Of a stretch of DNA of 64,000 bases, positions 52,864 to 60,951 are shown one piece after another. The position numbers were made by a program, and so were the translations under genes. Origin of the DNA: Skermanella aerolata KACC 11604 (lineage in GTDB: Bacteria > Pseudomonadota > Alphaproteobacteria > Azospirillales > Azospirillaceae); the NCBI RefSeq assembly GCF_000936425.1, contig NZ_AVFK01000020.1, positions 62,001 to 126,000 on the forward strand, written 5' to 3'. Positions within the stretch are counted from its first letter, which is position 1. Each line of letters opens with the position of its first letter. A model generated the notes under the pieces. It had not been told where the DNA came from. It was given only the letters and a program-made list of their open reading frames with translations, and searched no databases.

Positions 52864-52903
52864 AAATGAAAAAGGCGGATCCTGCGATCCGCCTTTTTCA
52901 TTT
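52864..52903. terminator. 18-bp perfect hairpin, strong bidirectional terminator
   Basis: Arms 52864-52881 and 52886-52903 pair perfectly around CTGC, with AAAAAGGCGGATC and GATCCGCCTTTTT at the core. The A/T runs inside the stem make it work in both directions. It insulates the small-RNA locus from upstream transcription. Confidence 0.85.
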
Positions 52904-52930
52904 GAACTATTTCTGATTCTGCGCTGTTAT
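52902..52930 (+). promoter_or_regulatory. Sigma70-like promoter of the small RNA
   Basis: TTGAAC (52902-52907), 17-base spacer, TGTTAT (52925-52930): four of six matches to each consensus box at ideal spacing. It would start RNA at about 52936, exactly at the first hairpin. Confidence 0.5.
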
Positions 52931-52935
52931 CGCAG

Positions 52936-53013
52936 TGCAGCAGCGATGCTGCATACGCCTCTTTGGGCGTTTCCTCCCTAAACTCAGGCCGCCTTAACGG
53001 GCGGCTTTTTTTT
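52936..53013 (+). ncRNA. Probable trans-acting small RNA with an exposed CCUCCC loop
   Basis: About 78 bases. Hairpin 1 is TGCAGCA-GCGA-TGCTGCA (52936-52953), hairpin 2 is ACGCC-N6-GGCGT (52955-52970), then an unpaired TTCCTCCCTAAACTCAG (52971-52987) and an intrinsic terminator with eight Ts. An exposed anti-Shine-Dalgarno CCUCCC stretch before or in a loop is the hallmark of several alphaproteobacterial small-RNA families (for example the AbcR and CcsR groups), which block ribosome-binding sites with Hfq. Membership in any of these is not shown. It sits in a gene-free gap with its own promoter. Confidence 0.65.
52988..53013 (+). terminator. Intrinsic terminator of the small RNA
   Basis: GCCGCC (52988-52993) pairs with GGCGGC (53000-53005) around TTAACG, followed by eight consecutive Ts. 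Confidence 0.9.
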
Positions 53014-53380
53014 GCACAAATCCCGCCGCTTGCCAACTGCTTATTGTACCAACTTTCTTATATCCGTTTTTTGTAACTATGCCTAAATTTTGATCATACT
53101 TTGTGCTGGTGCTTTAGGCGTTTCGCGCGGTCGCGACCGGTCCATGCCCGAGGTAAGCTGAATAATTGTGCAAAAAATGCCCCTTTGGAATTCGCCCGCC
53201 GGGCGGGGTGCCGCAACCACTCCCATCGGACGGCCGGGTCCCATAGCCCTAAGCGAATCGATGGGGCATGTTGCGGGTGCGAAGGAACCATAGCGACGGC
53301 CGCTCGTTCATTTTCGACAAGGGCCGGTGCTTCATTAAATCTCCGGTCGAAACAATCCAAATTCATCGGACTGCGATATC

Positions 53381-54385
53381 ATGGCGCGATCGGCACGTGC
53401 GGGGGCCGCCGCATTGGTGGAACGCTTGGGCGCGTTCCGCCGGGGCGACAGCGGCGCTGCTTCATGGCAAGCGAAGCTCGAAGAGATAACGGAGTTCGGC
53501 TCGAACCCGGGCGATCTCAGGATGTTCGGCTTCGTTCCGCGAAAGGCGGGCGCCGGGGCTCCGCTGGTCGTGGCGCTGCACGGCTGCGGCCAGACGGCCG
53601 CCAGTTACGACCATGGCATCGGCTGGTCGAAGCTGGCGGACAAGCTCGGCTTCGCACTGCTCCTGCCGGAACAGAAGCGCGCCAACAACTTCAACCGCTG
53701 CTTTGGCTGGTTCTGCCCGGCCGACATGGAGCGGGATACCGGCGAGCCGCTGTCGATCCGGCAGATGATCGCCTTCATGGTGGCCCGCCATCGTCTCGAT
53801 CCGTCGCGCGTCTTCGTCACCGGCCTGTCCGCCGGGGGCGCCATGGCCTGCACCCTGCTTGCCACGTATCCCGACGTCTTCGCGGGCGGCGCCATCGTCG
53901 CCGGCATGCCTTACAAGGCGGCCTACGGGCGGATCGACGCGTTGAGCGCCATGGTCCATGGCCGCGTCAGGCCGGCTCTCATATGGTCCGGCCTGGTGCG
54001 GAACGCATCGTCGCACCGGGGGAACTGGCCGCGCGTCTCGGTCTGGCACGGAACGGAGGACCGGACCGTCAGCCCCGTGAACGGGGCCGAGATCGTCAAG
54101 CAGTGGGTCGGCGTCCACCGACTGTCCCGGACGCCGGTTTCCGTCGACCGGGTCAACGGCCACCGGCGGCGGGCATGGCTCAACCGGTCGGGCGTCGAAG
54201 TGGTCGAGGAATATGTGGTCGACGGCATGGCGCACGGGACGCCGGTACGGACCGGCGGCAGGGCACGGTCGGTGATGACCGCACCCTATGTCTTCGACAT
54301 GGGGATATCCTGCGCCGAGCATGCCGCATGGTTCTGGGGTTTGACGAAGCGCCGGCCGGGACGGTGGACCAAGCCGAAACGGTAA
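53381..54385 (+). CDS. PHB depolymerase family esterase
   Basis: A 334-residue alpha/beta hydrolase of the type 1 short-chain PHA depolymerase/LpqC family. LVVALHGCGQTAASYDHGIGW forms the oxyanion-hole segment, the nucleophile is in VTGLSAGGAMACTLLATYP, and the acid and His are in VWHGTEDRTVSP and GMAHGTPV. There is no signal peptide, so if it acts on PHB it acts inside the cell; feruloyl or other esters are alternatives. The two cysteines near NRCFGWFCPADMERDTGE are as in secreted relatives. Convergent, seven bases apart, with the amino-acid binding protein. Confidence 0.88.
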   Translation: MARSARAGAAALVERLGAFRRGDSGAASWQAKLEEITEFGSNPGDLRMFGFVPRKAGAGAPLVVALHGCGQTAASYDHGIGWSKLADKLGFALLLPEQKRANNFNRCFGWFCPADMERDTGEPLSIRQMIAFMVARHRLDPSRVFVTGLSAGGAMACTLLATYPDVFAGGAIVAGMPYKAAYGRIDALSAMVHGRVRPALIWSGLVRNASSHRGNWPRVSVWHGTEDRTVSPVNGAEIVKQWVGVHRLSRTPVSVDRVNGHRRRAWLNRSGVEVVEEYVVDGMAHGTPVRTGGRARSVMTAPYVFDMGISCAEHAAWFWGLTKRRPGRWTKPKR

Positions 54386-54392
54386 TCCCCCG

Positions 54393-55454
54393 TCAGCGGA
54401 TAGGGGGCGAGTACATCAGGCCGCCTTCGGTCCAAAGTGCGTTCAAACCTCGTTCCAGCTTCAATGCCGAGCTTTGGCCAAGGTTCTTCTCGAACAGCTC
54501 GCCATAGTTACCGATCTGCTTGATGACATTGTAGCCCCATTTGGCGTCGACGCCGAGCATGGCTCCGACATCGCCCGAGGTACCGAGCAGGCGCTGGATG
54601 TTGGGGTCGGGATCGTTCAGGTGCTGGTCCACGTTGGCCGAGGTCAGACCGAGCTGTTCCGCCTGGATCAGCGCGTAGACCGTCCACTTCATATAGTCGA
54701 ACCACTGGTCGTCGCCGTGTGCTACGGCGGGCGCCAGCGGTTCCTGGGAAACCAGCTCCGGCAGGATCACGTAGTCGTCCGGATTGGACGCCAGGGTCGA
54801 ACGCACGCCCGCCAGACCGGACGCGTCCGTCGTGTACCCGTCGCAGCGGCCGGCGAAGAAGGCGGCGTTGATCTCGTCGAAGGCCTCGATCACGACGGGC
54901 TGGAACGTCATCTGGTTGCGCCGGAAGTAATCGGCGAGGTTCTGTTCCGTCGTGGTTCCGGGCTGGACGCATATGGTGGCGCCGTTCAGCTCCTTGGCGG
55001 ATGAGACGCCGAGGCTCTTGGGGGCCATGAAGGCCTGTCCGTCATAGAAGGTGACGGGGCCGAAGTTCAGGCCGGCGGCGGTGTCACGGCTGAGGCTCCA
55101 GGTCGTATTGCGGGATAGCAGATCGACCTCGCCGGACTGCAAGGCGGTGAAGCGCTGCTGCGGCGACAAGGCGACGAAATTCACCTTGCCCTTATCGCCG
55201 AACAGGCCGGCCGCGAGTGCCCGGCAGATATCGGTGTCGATTCCGGACCATTGGCCGGTGCTGTCCGGAACGGAAAACCCCGCGACGCCGGTGCTGACTC
55301 CGCACCGGATGGTGCCTCGCTTCTTTATGGCGTCGAAGACCTGTCCGGCCTGGGCAGGTTGCGCCGCCAGCAGCAGGGGCAGGGCTACCAATGCTGGAGC
55401 CAGGGAAAGAAGTGGCAGCCCCTGAAGGAGGGCTCTGATTTTAGTAGTAAGCAT
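54393..55454 (-). CDS. Amino-acid ABC transporter substrate-binding protein (AapJ/BztA type)
   Basis: A 353-residue periplasmic protein. A Sec signal peptide (LLSLAPALVALPLLLAAQPA) ends at AQAG, and the mature part has the solute-binding type 3 pattern: RGTIRCGVSTGVAGFSVPD, QWSGIDTDICRALAAGLFG, LQSGEVDLLSRNTTWSLSRD. These are characteristic of the general L-amino-acid binders AapJ and BztA. The permease and ATPase genes are absent here, so it is an orphan binder that must use a transporter elsewhere. A hairpin (55485-55505) lies in its leader. Confidence 0.92.
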   Translation of the reverse strand: MLTTKIRALLQGLPLLSLAPALVALPLLLAAQPAQAGQVFDAIKKRGTIRCGVSTGVAGFSVPDSTGQWSGIDTDICRALAAGLFGDKGKVNFVALSPQQRFTALQSGEVDLLSRNTTWSLSRDTAAGLNFGPVTFYDGQAFMAPKSLGVSSAKELNGATICVQPGTTTEQNLADYFRRNQMTFQPVVIEAFDEINAAFFAGRCDGYTTDASGLAGVRSTLASNPDDYVILPELVSQEPLAPAVAHGDDQWFDYMKWTVYALIQAEQLGLTSANVDQHLNDPDPNIQRLLGTSGDVGAMLGVDAKWGYNVIKQIGNYGELFEKNLGQSSALKLERGLNALWTEGGLMYSPPIR

Positions 55455-55484
55455 TGTCGGTTCCGCTTCTCCGGAGGAGGACCA

Positions 55485-55505
55485 GCCGGTCGTCGATCGA
55501 CCGGC
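55485..55505 (-). other. 8-bp hairpin in the leader of the amino-acid binding protein
   Basis: GCCGGTCG-TCGAT-CGACCGGC, 30 bases before the start codon on the minus strand. Could stabilise the mRNA or affect initiation. Confidence 0.5.
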
Positions 55506-55848
55506 GTCTCCTTAACGAAGATGACGAGCCTTCGGGTGCGCAGGCTCGAGCAGCTGACCCCGAAAATCGGCTGCGGCAAAACAAGCGGCCAGTTTTCCGC
55601 TGCGTCGCAGCAAGATTATTGCGACAGTAATGCTGACGCAGTTGTTTGATTACTTCATTCGCAAATCATATTCGCCCGGCACGTTTGGCGCGCAGGTATT
55701 TCGCAAACTGCTTCCAGTATGGTGCATTTCGTCGCATGAGCCTTGGTTGGCTGAACCTATCCGCGAAACGCAAGGCTGCCACCGGAATATGGTATACAAA
55801 ATACGCAATGTGGCATTTGACATCCCAAGCTGTTTGGAGGCATATTTA

Positions 55849-55859
55849 CTGCACTGCAC
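55849..55859. promoter_or_regulatory. TGCACTGCA box before gene 55890
   Basis: CTGCACTGCAC, 30 bases before the start codon, repeats the TGCACTGC word found upstream of genes 29732 and 30158. Confidence 0.45.
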
Positions 55860-55889
55860 AACGAACCACTTGCTACCGGAGTTGATGAC

Positions 55890-56078
55890 ATGTTGACCGA
55901 AGCCACCGTGAACATTGTGACCCTTCTTGCCCTGATCGCCATCGTTCACTTCGCGGTAACCGCCATCATCGCGCGCAAGCTGACCCGTGACGAATTGAAC
56001 GCCGACGCCGTCGAAAAGACCCGGACCGTGTCGTTCAACCAGGGCGCTGCCAACGACGGTTTCCGCAAAGCCGCCTGA
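55890..56078 (+). CDS. Small single-span membrane protein, 62 residues
   Basis: Starts MLTEATVNIVTLLALIAIVH: one membrane helix at about residues 8-28, then a charged cytosolic tail (ARKLTRDELNADAVEKTRTV). The upstream TGCACTGCA box links it with genes 29732 and 30158. The 197 bases after it hold only a weak 38-codon frame at 56118 with no good ribosome-binding site. No family recognised. Confidence 0.65.
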   Translation: MLTEATVNIVTLLALIAIVHFAVTAIIARKLTRDELNADAVEKTRTVSFNQGAANDGFRKAA

Positions 56079-56275
56079 TACGGTAATGGGAAACAAAAAT
56101 CCTTGCCAGTTGTTGAGATGCCGTCAATTCGCACAATCATCATTGCGGGCGGCGTGATGGCCTCGACTCTGGATCAAGGAAAGATTTTGAATGACCGCGC
56201 GCGATCGCAAGCAATTAGAAGTCGATTTTCATAACTGTATTACTTGGCTGATAAGTTTGTAGCGGCTGTTTATCG

Positions 56276-57313
56276 ATGTCGCTGCGAGCGAATGCCGGTA
56301 TAGTCTCACAATGTCTACCTGAGACTACTATTCCGTTGATCCTGTCACAGTTTCGCAGCCGGTCGCTCGACCGTCCGCCTGCCTCCCGATTGCGCATCAG
56401 CGTCACGATACCGGCTCAGAACGAGGAAGACCTCATCGAGGACTGCCTGCACGGCCTCAAGGCCCAGGTGGACAGGTGGGGCGATCCCCTCGACCCCGAT
56501 CTGTACGAGGTCATTCTGCTGGTCAACAACAGCACCGACCGGTCGGTCGAGATCGCCCACCGTTTCGCGTCGCTGTATCCCGACTTTCGCCTGCACATCA
56601 TCGATATCGTCTTGGCGCCGCGTCACGCCCATGTCGGCTGGGCGCGGCGGCTCGCAATGGAGGAAGCGCTCGGCCGTTTCCGCCATATGCGGCATCCGGG
56701 AGGCGTGATCGCGGCGACCGATGCCGATACGGTAGTGGCGCCCGACTGGGTGACCGAGACGCTGGCGGCGGTCGATGCCGGCGCGGACGGCGTCGGCGGC
56801 AAATTGATGCTGCCGCCGGTCAGCCTGCTCGATGCCGAGCCGCGCCTTCGCGAGGCGACGATGCGCCACCGCCGCTATGAAAGGCTGACGCATCGTTTGG
56901 CGTCGCTGCTTGACCCCGATCCGTTCGACTGCTGGCCGCGTCATGGCGACCATGGCGGCGCCAGTCTGGCCGCAACCGCCCACGCCTATGTGCGGGCCGG
57001 CGGGATGCCCGCCCTTGCCACCGGCGAGGATCAGGCCTTCTATGCGAGGCTCAAGCGGACCGGCGCCCGCTTTCGCCACAGCAACCGCGTGCGTGTCTTC
57101 ACCTCGGACCGGCAGGACGGCCGGGCCGCCGGCGGCATGGCCGCGACCCTGGCGGGTTGGCGATCGCACCTCGCGAACGGCAACGATATCTTTGTCGAAT
57201 GCCCGGATGCGGTCGTCGGCCGGCTGACCGCGAAGCTCCATGGGCAGGGGAACCGGGTGCCGCTCGATGAAGCGCTTCCTGCCCTGGGCCGACGAGTCAT
57301 GGAGTTGCGATAA
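56276..57313 (+). CDS. Glycosyltransferase family 2 protein
   Basis: A 345-residue GT-A fold enzyme. The N-terminal nucleotide-sugar fold is RISVTIPAQNEEDLIEDCLHGL, the DXD-type metal site is ATDADTVVAPDWV, and the acceptor region has GGASLAATAHAYVRAGGMP followed by GEDQAF, the usual acid-base motif. It is one of the partners seen with PIG-L deacetylase, methyltransferase and acyl-CoA-dehydrogenase-like genes, which lie on the opposite strand beyond an Rpn gene. ATG 56276 has no clear ribosome-binding site and the N-terminal 38 residues may be extra. Confidence 0.85.
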   Translation: MSLRANAGIVSQCLPETTIPLILSQFRSRSLDRPPASRLRISVTIPAQNEEDLIEDCLHGLKAQVDRWGDPLDPDLYEVILLVNNSTDRSVEIAHRFASLYPDFRLHIIDIVLAPRHAHVGWARRLAMEEALGRFRHMRHPGGVIAATDADTVVAPDWVTETLAAVDAGADGVGGKLMLPPVSLLDAEPRLREATMRHRRYERLTHRLASLLDPDPFDCWPRHGDHGGASLAATAHAYVRAGGMPALATGEDQAFYARLKRTGARFRHSNRVRVFTSDRQDGRAAGGMAATLAGWRSHLANGNDIFVECPDAVVGRLTAKLHGQGNRVPLDEALPALGRRVMELR

Positions 57314-57430
57314 TCGGGTTGTGCCGCGTACATGGGGCCAAGATGCCGCACTGGCGGAAATGGCGGCGGTGACGTAGGGGGCCGGAGGCGGATCGACCGC
57401 ATACATCCGCAGGAAGCCGGCGCCGCCTTC

Positions 57431-58405
57431 ATGACTCAGCAGCACGACCTTTTGTTTCGGGCACTCGTCGACGACGTCGCACGGGCAGCCGTCCTGATCC
57501 GCGACTATCTTCCGGAAGCCATCGCCTGCCGCCTGTCCGATGAGTTGCCCGTCCTTCTGGACGGCAGCTTCGTCGACAAGACCCTGACGCCGAGTTGGAC
57601 CGACCGCCTGTTCTCCGTCAGGCTGCGCGACGGCGGGACCATCCTGGTTTACGTCCTGCTCGAGCACAAAAGCTTTCCGGACCCGAAGACCCCGCTCCAA
57701 GTGCTCGGCTACATGGTCGACATCTGGCAGCGCCTCGTTGACGGCGACCCTGGGACGATCCGCAAGCTGCCCCCGATCGTGCCGCTGGTTTTCTACCATG
57801 GACGGAGCAACTGGAAGGTCCCGACGTCGATCGTCGATTGCTTCGACGCCGATCACGGTCTGGCGGAATATCTGCGCGACCTGCGCTACTACGTCCGCAA
57901 CATCGGCTACATCCCCGATGACGAACTTTCCGCCGATCCGGAAATCCGGTCCGGCCTGCTGTCGCTGAAGCACGTATACCGGGACGGCGCCGACCCCGAA
58001 CCACTTCTTCAGACCATCCTGTCCGGCCTGCGCGACGGGACGCCCTTTGAAGAGCAGGTGATCCGTTATATGCTCGAAATGTATCCGCTGATCACGATCG
58101 ACCTCCTGGTCAAGGTGGCTCACCGGATCAAGCCGCACCGGGAGAAGGACATGGTATCACTCGCCGCACAGGAATGGATCCGGCAGGGCATGGCCGAAGG
58201 CGAAGCAAAAGGCGAAGCAAAAGGTGAAACCAAGGGCAAGATCGCCAGCGTCCTGATCACCCTTGAAGCCCGCTTCGGAGAGGTCCCCGGAGAAATCGAG
58301 GCGCGAGTCCGTCAAACGGCTCCCGAGATGCTGGACGACATGCTGCGGCGCGCCTGTACGGTGACGTCGCCCGAAGCACTGTTCTCGGACCAAGCCCGGC
58401 ACTGA
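57431..58405 (+). CDS. Rpn family recombination-promoting nuclease/putative transposase
   Basis: A 324-residue PD-(D/E)XK protein. TDRLFSVRLRDGGTILVYVL holds the first acidic residue, and LLEHKSFPDPKTPLQVLGY is the E-x-K catalytic segment and its conserved continuation. The C-terminal third carries a short repeat GEAKGEAKGETKGK and a helical tail. RpnA-type proteins promote RecA-independent recombination and some act in phage defence. It lies between two parts of what is usually one cluster, which suggests insertion or rearrangement. The start ATG 57431 gives MTQQHDLLFRALVDD. Confidence 0.88.
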   Translation: MTQQHDLLFRALVDDVARAAVLIRDYLPEAIACRLSDELPVLLDGSFVDKTLTPSWTDRLFSVRLRDGGTILVYVLLEHKSFPDPKTPLQVLGYMVDIWQRLVDGDPGTIRKLPPIVPLVFYHGRSNWKVPTSIVDCFDADHGLAEYLRDLRYYVRNIGYIPDDELSADPEIRSGLLSLKHVYRDGADPEPLLQTILSGLRDGTPFEEQVIRYMLEMYPLITIDLLVKVAHRIKPHREKDMVSLAAQEWIRQGMAEGEAKGEAKGETKGKIASVLITLEARFGEVPGEIEARVRQTAPEMLDDMLRRACTVTSPEALFSDQARH

Positions 58406-58424
58406 CTGCCGGCCAAGCGGAAGA

Positions 58425-58997
58425 TCACCCGGCCTTCCGCAACAAGGTCAGCCGATAATCGCCGGTCGAGCGGTCAGTTACGGCCTGGAAGCCTGGGTTG
58501 GCCAGAAGCCGCTCGTGGACTTCGTCCCCCGTCAGGGGGTAGTCGGTCTCGCGGACGTAGTGAACCAGCAGCAGTGCTCCCTCTGTCCGAAGCAGGTCGT
58601 GGCACCTCTGCGCCGCCTGGTCGAGGTCCGGCATCGACAGGTAGTAGCCGACTTCGGACATGAGGATCAGGTCGAACGATCCTTCCCGGCTCTGGTTCGG
58701 GAATTCCATGCGCTCGAAACGGACATGGGGCAGGTCGGCGTTCCGCTCGACCGCCTGGGCGAGGGCCAGCGGAGATATGTCGACCGACAGCAGCGACGCG
58801 CAGCGCGCCGCGAGCTGGCGCGTCAGGACTCCGATCGAGCAGCCGATCTCGAAAGCGCTGTCATAGCGGGCATCGCCCAGGGCCTTCAGGGTGTCCTCGT
58901 ACTTCGCCGCTTCGTAGGCGCTGCTCGCGAAGCGCCAGGGGTCGGGGTCGCGCCGGTAGATGTCGTCGAAGTAGCTGCCGGGCAGGGACGGTTTCAT
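58425..58997 (-). CDS. SAM-dependent methyltransferase (NodS-like)
   Basis: A 190-residue small methyltransferase. Starts MKPSLPGSYFDDIYRRDPDP with the W.F..S.YE..KY segment (PWRFASSAYEAAKYEDTL) of the NodS family, and the SAM-binding motif is SAFEIGCSIGVLTRQLA, with SVDISPLAL and the FDLILMSEVGYYL segment following. The family N-methylates the chitooligosaccharide amine in Nod factor synthesis, but here it works with a deacetylase in an unassigned pathway. The ATG overlaps the PIG-L stop by four bases. Confidence 0.88.
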   Translation of the reverse strand: MKPSLPGSYFDDIYRRDPDPWRFASSAYEAAKYEDTLKALGDARYDSAFEIGCSIGVLTRQLAARCASLLSVDISPLALAQAVERNADLPHVRFERMEFPNQSREGSFDLILMSEVGYYLSMPDLDQAAQRCHDLLRTEGALLLVHYVRETDYPLTGDEVHERLLANPGFQAVTDRSTGDYRLTLLRKAG

Positions 58998-59701
58998 GGG
59001 ATGGCCTCGAGGTATGTTTCCCATGGCAGCTCGAAACGCCGGAGCATGGCTGGCTCCAGGCGAAAGCCGCCGGGATCGTCGGCGATCAGATTGGTCGTCT
59101 GCGACCGGTGGCAGGAGATGGCCCGCAGTTTGGCGGCGAGCACCGGTGCGATATCCAGGCGCCGGGGCTGGAACCCCGCAGGCACCGCCGCCGCCGCCTC
59201 GTCGTTCCAGATGACGTATTCCAGCAGGCGGACCGGATGGCCGGCGCGTTCGATGACGGCGGCCGCCAGGGCGAAGGCCGCCTGATGGTCGCAATGGGGA
59301 TCGTCGCGGAAGGATACCGCGATCGTATCGACGCCGCCGGGCGGCAGCGCCGAAGCGACGCGACCGACCGCTTCGGCGAAGGCGGAATTGCCGGGATGCG
59401 GCACGGCGGTATCCGGCAGCCGCAGGAACACGGGCTCCAGGGGCGACCCCAGCGCCGCGACCGCCTCCCGCGTTTCCTCCTCCCGGAGCGCCCGCAGCCG
59501 CTCCGGCGGATAGGATGGGGAGTTAGGGTGCGACCCCGTACCGTCGCTGACCACGATGATCGCCGGGGGAGCGCCGATGGCCGCCAGCCGCGCGATCAAG
59601 CCGCCGCAGCCGAGACTTTCGTCATCCGGATGAGGGGCAAGGATCGCGACCTTGCCCAGGGTCGAGAGCGGTTCGAGGCCGCCGTCCAGGGGCGGGGTCA
59701 T
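58994..59701 (-). CDS. PIG-L family deacetylase
   Basis: A 235-residue zinc-dependent deacetylase of the LmbE/PIG-L fold. The zinc motif is ILAPHPDDESLGCGG and the third ligand is in DDPHCDHQAAF. Members remove acetyl groups from N-acetylglucosamine-type substrates. Start ATG 59701 overlaps the acyl-CoA-dehydrogenase stop, and the stop overlaps the methyltransferase start, so the three genes form one coupled unit. Deacetylation followed by N-methylation of an amino sugar is a reasonable order. Confidence 0.92.
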   Translation of the reverse strand: MTPPLDGGLEPLSTLGKVAILAPHPDDESLGCGGLIARLAAIGAPPAIIVVSDGTGSHPNSPSYPPERLRALREEETREAVAALGSPLEPVFLRLPDTAVPHPGNSAFAEAVGRVASALPPGGVDTIAVSFRDDPHCDHQAAFALAAAVIERAGHPVRLLEYVIWNDEAAAAVPAGFQPRRLDIAPVLAAKLRAISCHRSQTTNLIADDPGGFRLEPAMLRRFELPWETYLEAIP

Positions 59702-60846
59702 CCGGCGTTCCCGCGTGCCAGCACGTGACGTCCGACCGCCGCCAGCGCCGCATCGGGAGCGGGCTGCCGCAGATAAGTCGTGAGGTCGCGGACCCGGCGC
59801 TCCAGCGGATGGGGCCTGAGCAGCCCGGCGACGCCGATGCTGCGGACCGCATGTTCCATGACGTCCAGGCAGATCCGCTCGATGGCGGTCCGCGTCATGT
59901 TGGCTAGATGGACCGCTTCCGTCGCCGCTTCGGCATCGAAGTCCGGTAATCCGAAGACGAGGTCGGCGGCCTCCGCCGCCCGGATCAGCCAGGCCCGGCC
60001 GCTCTCCACCAGCACCGCCATGGAACCGACCCGGGCGGTCTGGTAGGGATCGCCGTCGCGGCCGGTCCTGCGGAGATGTGTGATCGTCTCGTCCAGCAAG
60101 GCTTCGGCCCCGCCGAGCTGGACGGCGGCGAAGCGGACCGCTCCGCCGGAGAACCAAGGCTGGCGCTGGTAGTCTCCCGGTGCTCCGATCAGGTCGTCGG
60201 GGCGGACGGCGACATCGGCGAGCCGGACGGCCCCGCTGACCGAAGCCGCCATGCCGAGGGGCGTCCAGGCGGAGGCATCCGCTTTCAGCGGCAGTTCGTC
60301 GGCGCGCAGCAGGCACATCCGCAGACCATCTTCTCGGTTCGACTGCACGGTGACGATCGGTCGGCTGATCTGGCCGACGCCCGAACAATAGGTCTTTTCC
60401 CCGTCCAGGACGGGTCCGGCATCGCCGTCGAGCAGGTCGATTCCACGGGCGCCCTGGGTATTCCAGACCGCGAACATATGGCCGGCGGCCGTGTCGAGCG
60501 CCGCTTGCCTGAACTGCGCCTCCGTCCCGAACTGTGCTACGAGTTGCAGGGCGTTGCAGTGCCCCTCGTAGAGCCGGCCGACCGACAGGTCGACGCGGCC
60601 CACCGCCCTCAGCGTGTCGAGCAGCGGGCGCATGGTGCCGGGAAGCAAGCCCAGCCCGCATCCTCCATAGTCCGGAGGCAGGGGAGCCGACAGCAGACCG
60701 GACTGGGTCAGCGCTGCGACCGCTTCGGTTGGGAAACCGTCTTCCGGAACCGGGGACGTGATGGTTTCGGCGAATTCCGCCACGCGCTCGCGCGCTGTCG
60801 TCGGAGTGTATCGGATGCCGGAGGCGGCGGCGTTCGGTATGTTCAT
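59698..60846 (-). CDS. Acyl-CoA dehydrogenase family protein
   Basis: A 382-residue flavoprotein-like protein with the helical N-domain (FPTEAVAALTQSGLLSAPLP, PDYGGCGLG), the middle beta domain (GEKTYCSGVGQISRP) and a C-terminal helical domain (DETITHLRRTGRDGDPYQTA). The usual catalytic Glu is not obvious, so it may be a monooxygenase-like or amine-oxidising member rather than a fatty-acid enzyme. First gene of the coupled PIG-L/methyltransferase unit. Confidence 0.85.
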   Translation of the reverse strand: MNIPNAAASGIRYTPTTARERVAEFAETITSPVPEDGFPTEAVAALTQSGLLSAPLPPDYGGCGLGLLPGTMRPLLDTLRAVGRVDLSVGRLYEGHCNALQLVAQFGTEAQFRQAALDTAAGHMFAVWNTQGARGIDLLDGDAGPVLDGEKTYCSGVGQISRPIVTVQSNREDGLRMCLLRADELPLKADASAWTPLGMAASVSGAVRLADVAVRPDDLIGAPGDYQRQPWFSGGAVRFAAVQLGGAEALLDETITHLRRTGRDGDPYQTARVGSMAVLVESGRAWLIRAAEAADLVFGLPDFDAEAATEAVHLANMTRTAIERICLDVMEHAVRSIGVAGLLRPHPLERRVRDLTTYLRQPAPDAALAAVGRHVLARGNAG

Positions 60847-60893
60847 GAAAGCCTAACGCCCGGCCAGGGCGGAAAGCTCCATGACCGGGCGTC

Positions 60894-60917
60894 GGGTATC
60901 GGGCGCAGGGTATCGGG
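60894..60917. repeat. Two copies of GGGTATCGGG, period 14
   Basis: At 60894-60903 and 60908-60917, followed by the related GGGTGTCGGGTG. Short imperfect repeat in the gap between the two divergently ordered operons; no hairpin. Confidence 0.6.
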
Positions 60918-60951
60918 TGTCGGGTGCCGCAGGTTCGCCGGAAGGCGCCTG

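Larger units (their letters stand above)
52554..53380. other. 827-base gap containing hairpins and a probable small RNA
   Basis: Between the divergent NarL-type regulator and the esterase. The left part (52600-52700) is AT-rich with a palindrome; 52800-53013 is a chain of strong hairpins ending in a T tract; 53014-53380 shows no supported gene, and frames there read as chance. Confidence 0.6.
55455..55889. other. 435-base gap with a leader hairpin and a TTGCA-type box
   Basis: Between two divergent genes. Holds the 8-bp hairpin at 55485-55505 and the CTGCACTGCAC box at 55849. Frames at 55630-55885 have no ribosome-binding site and read as chance. Confidence 0.5.

Noticed and set aside
56118-56234. 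38-codon frame after gene 55890
   Set aside because: No good ribosome-binding site and no recognisable feature. Too short to support from sequence alone.
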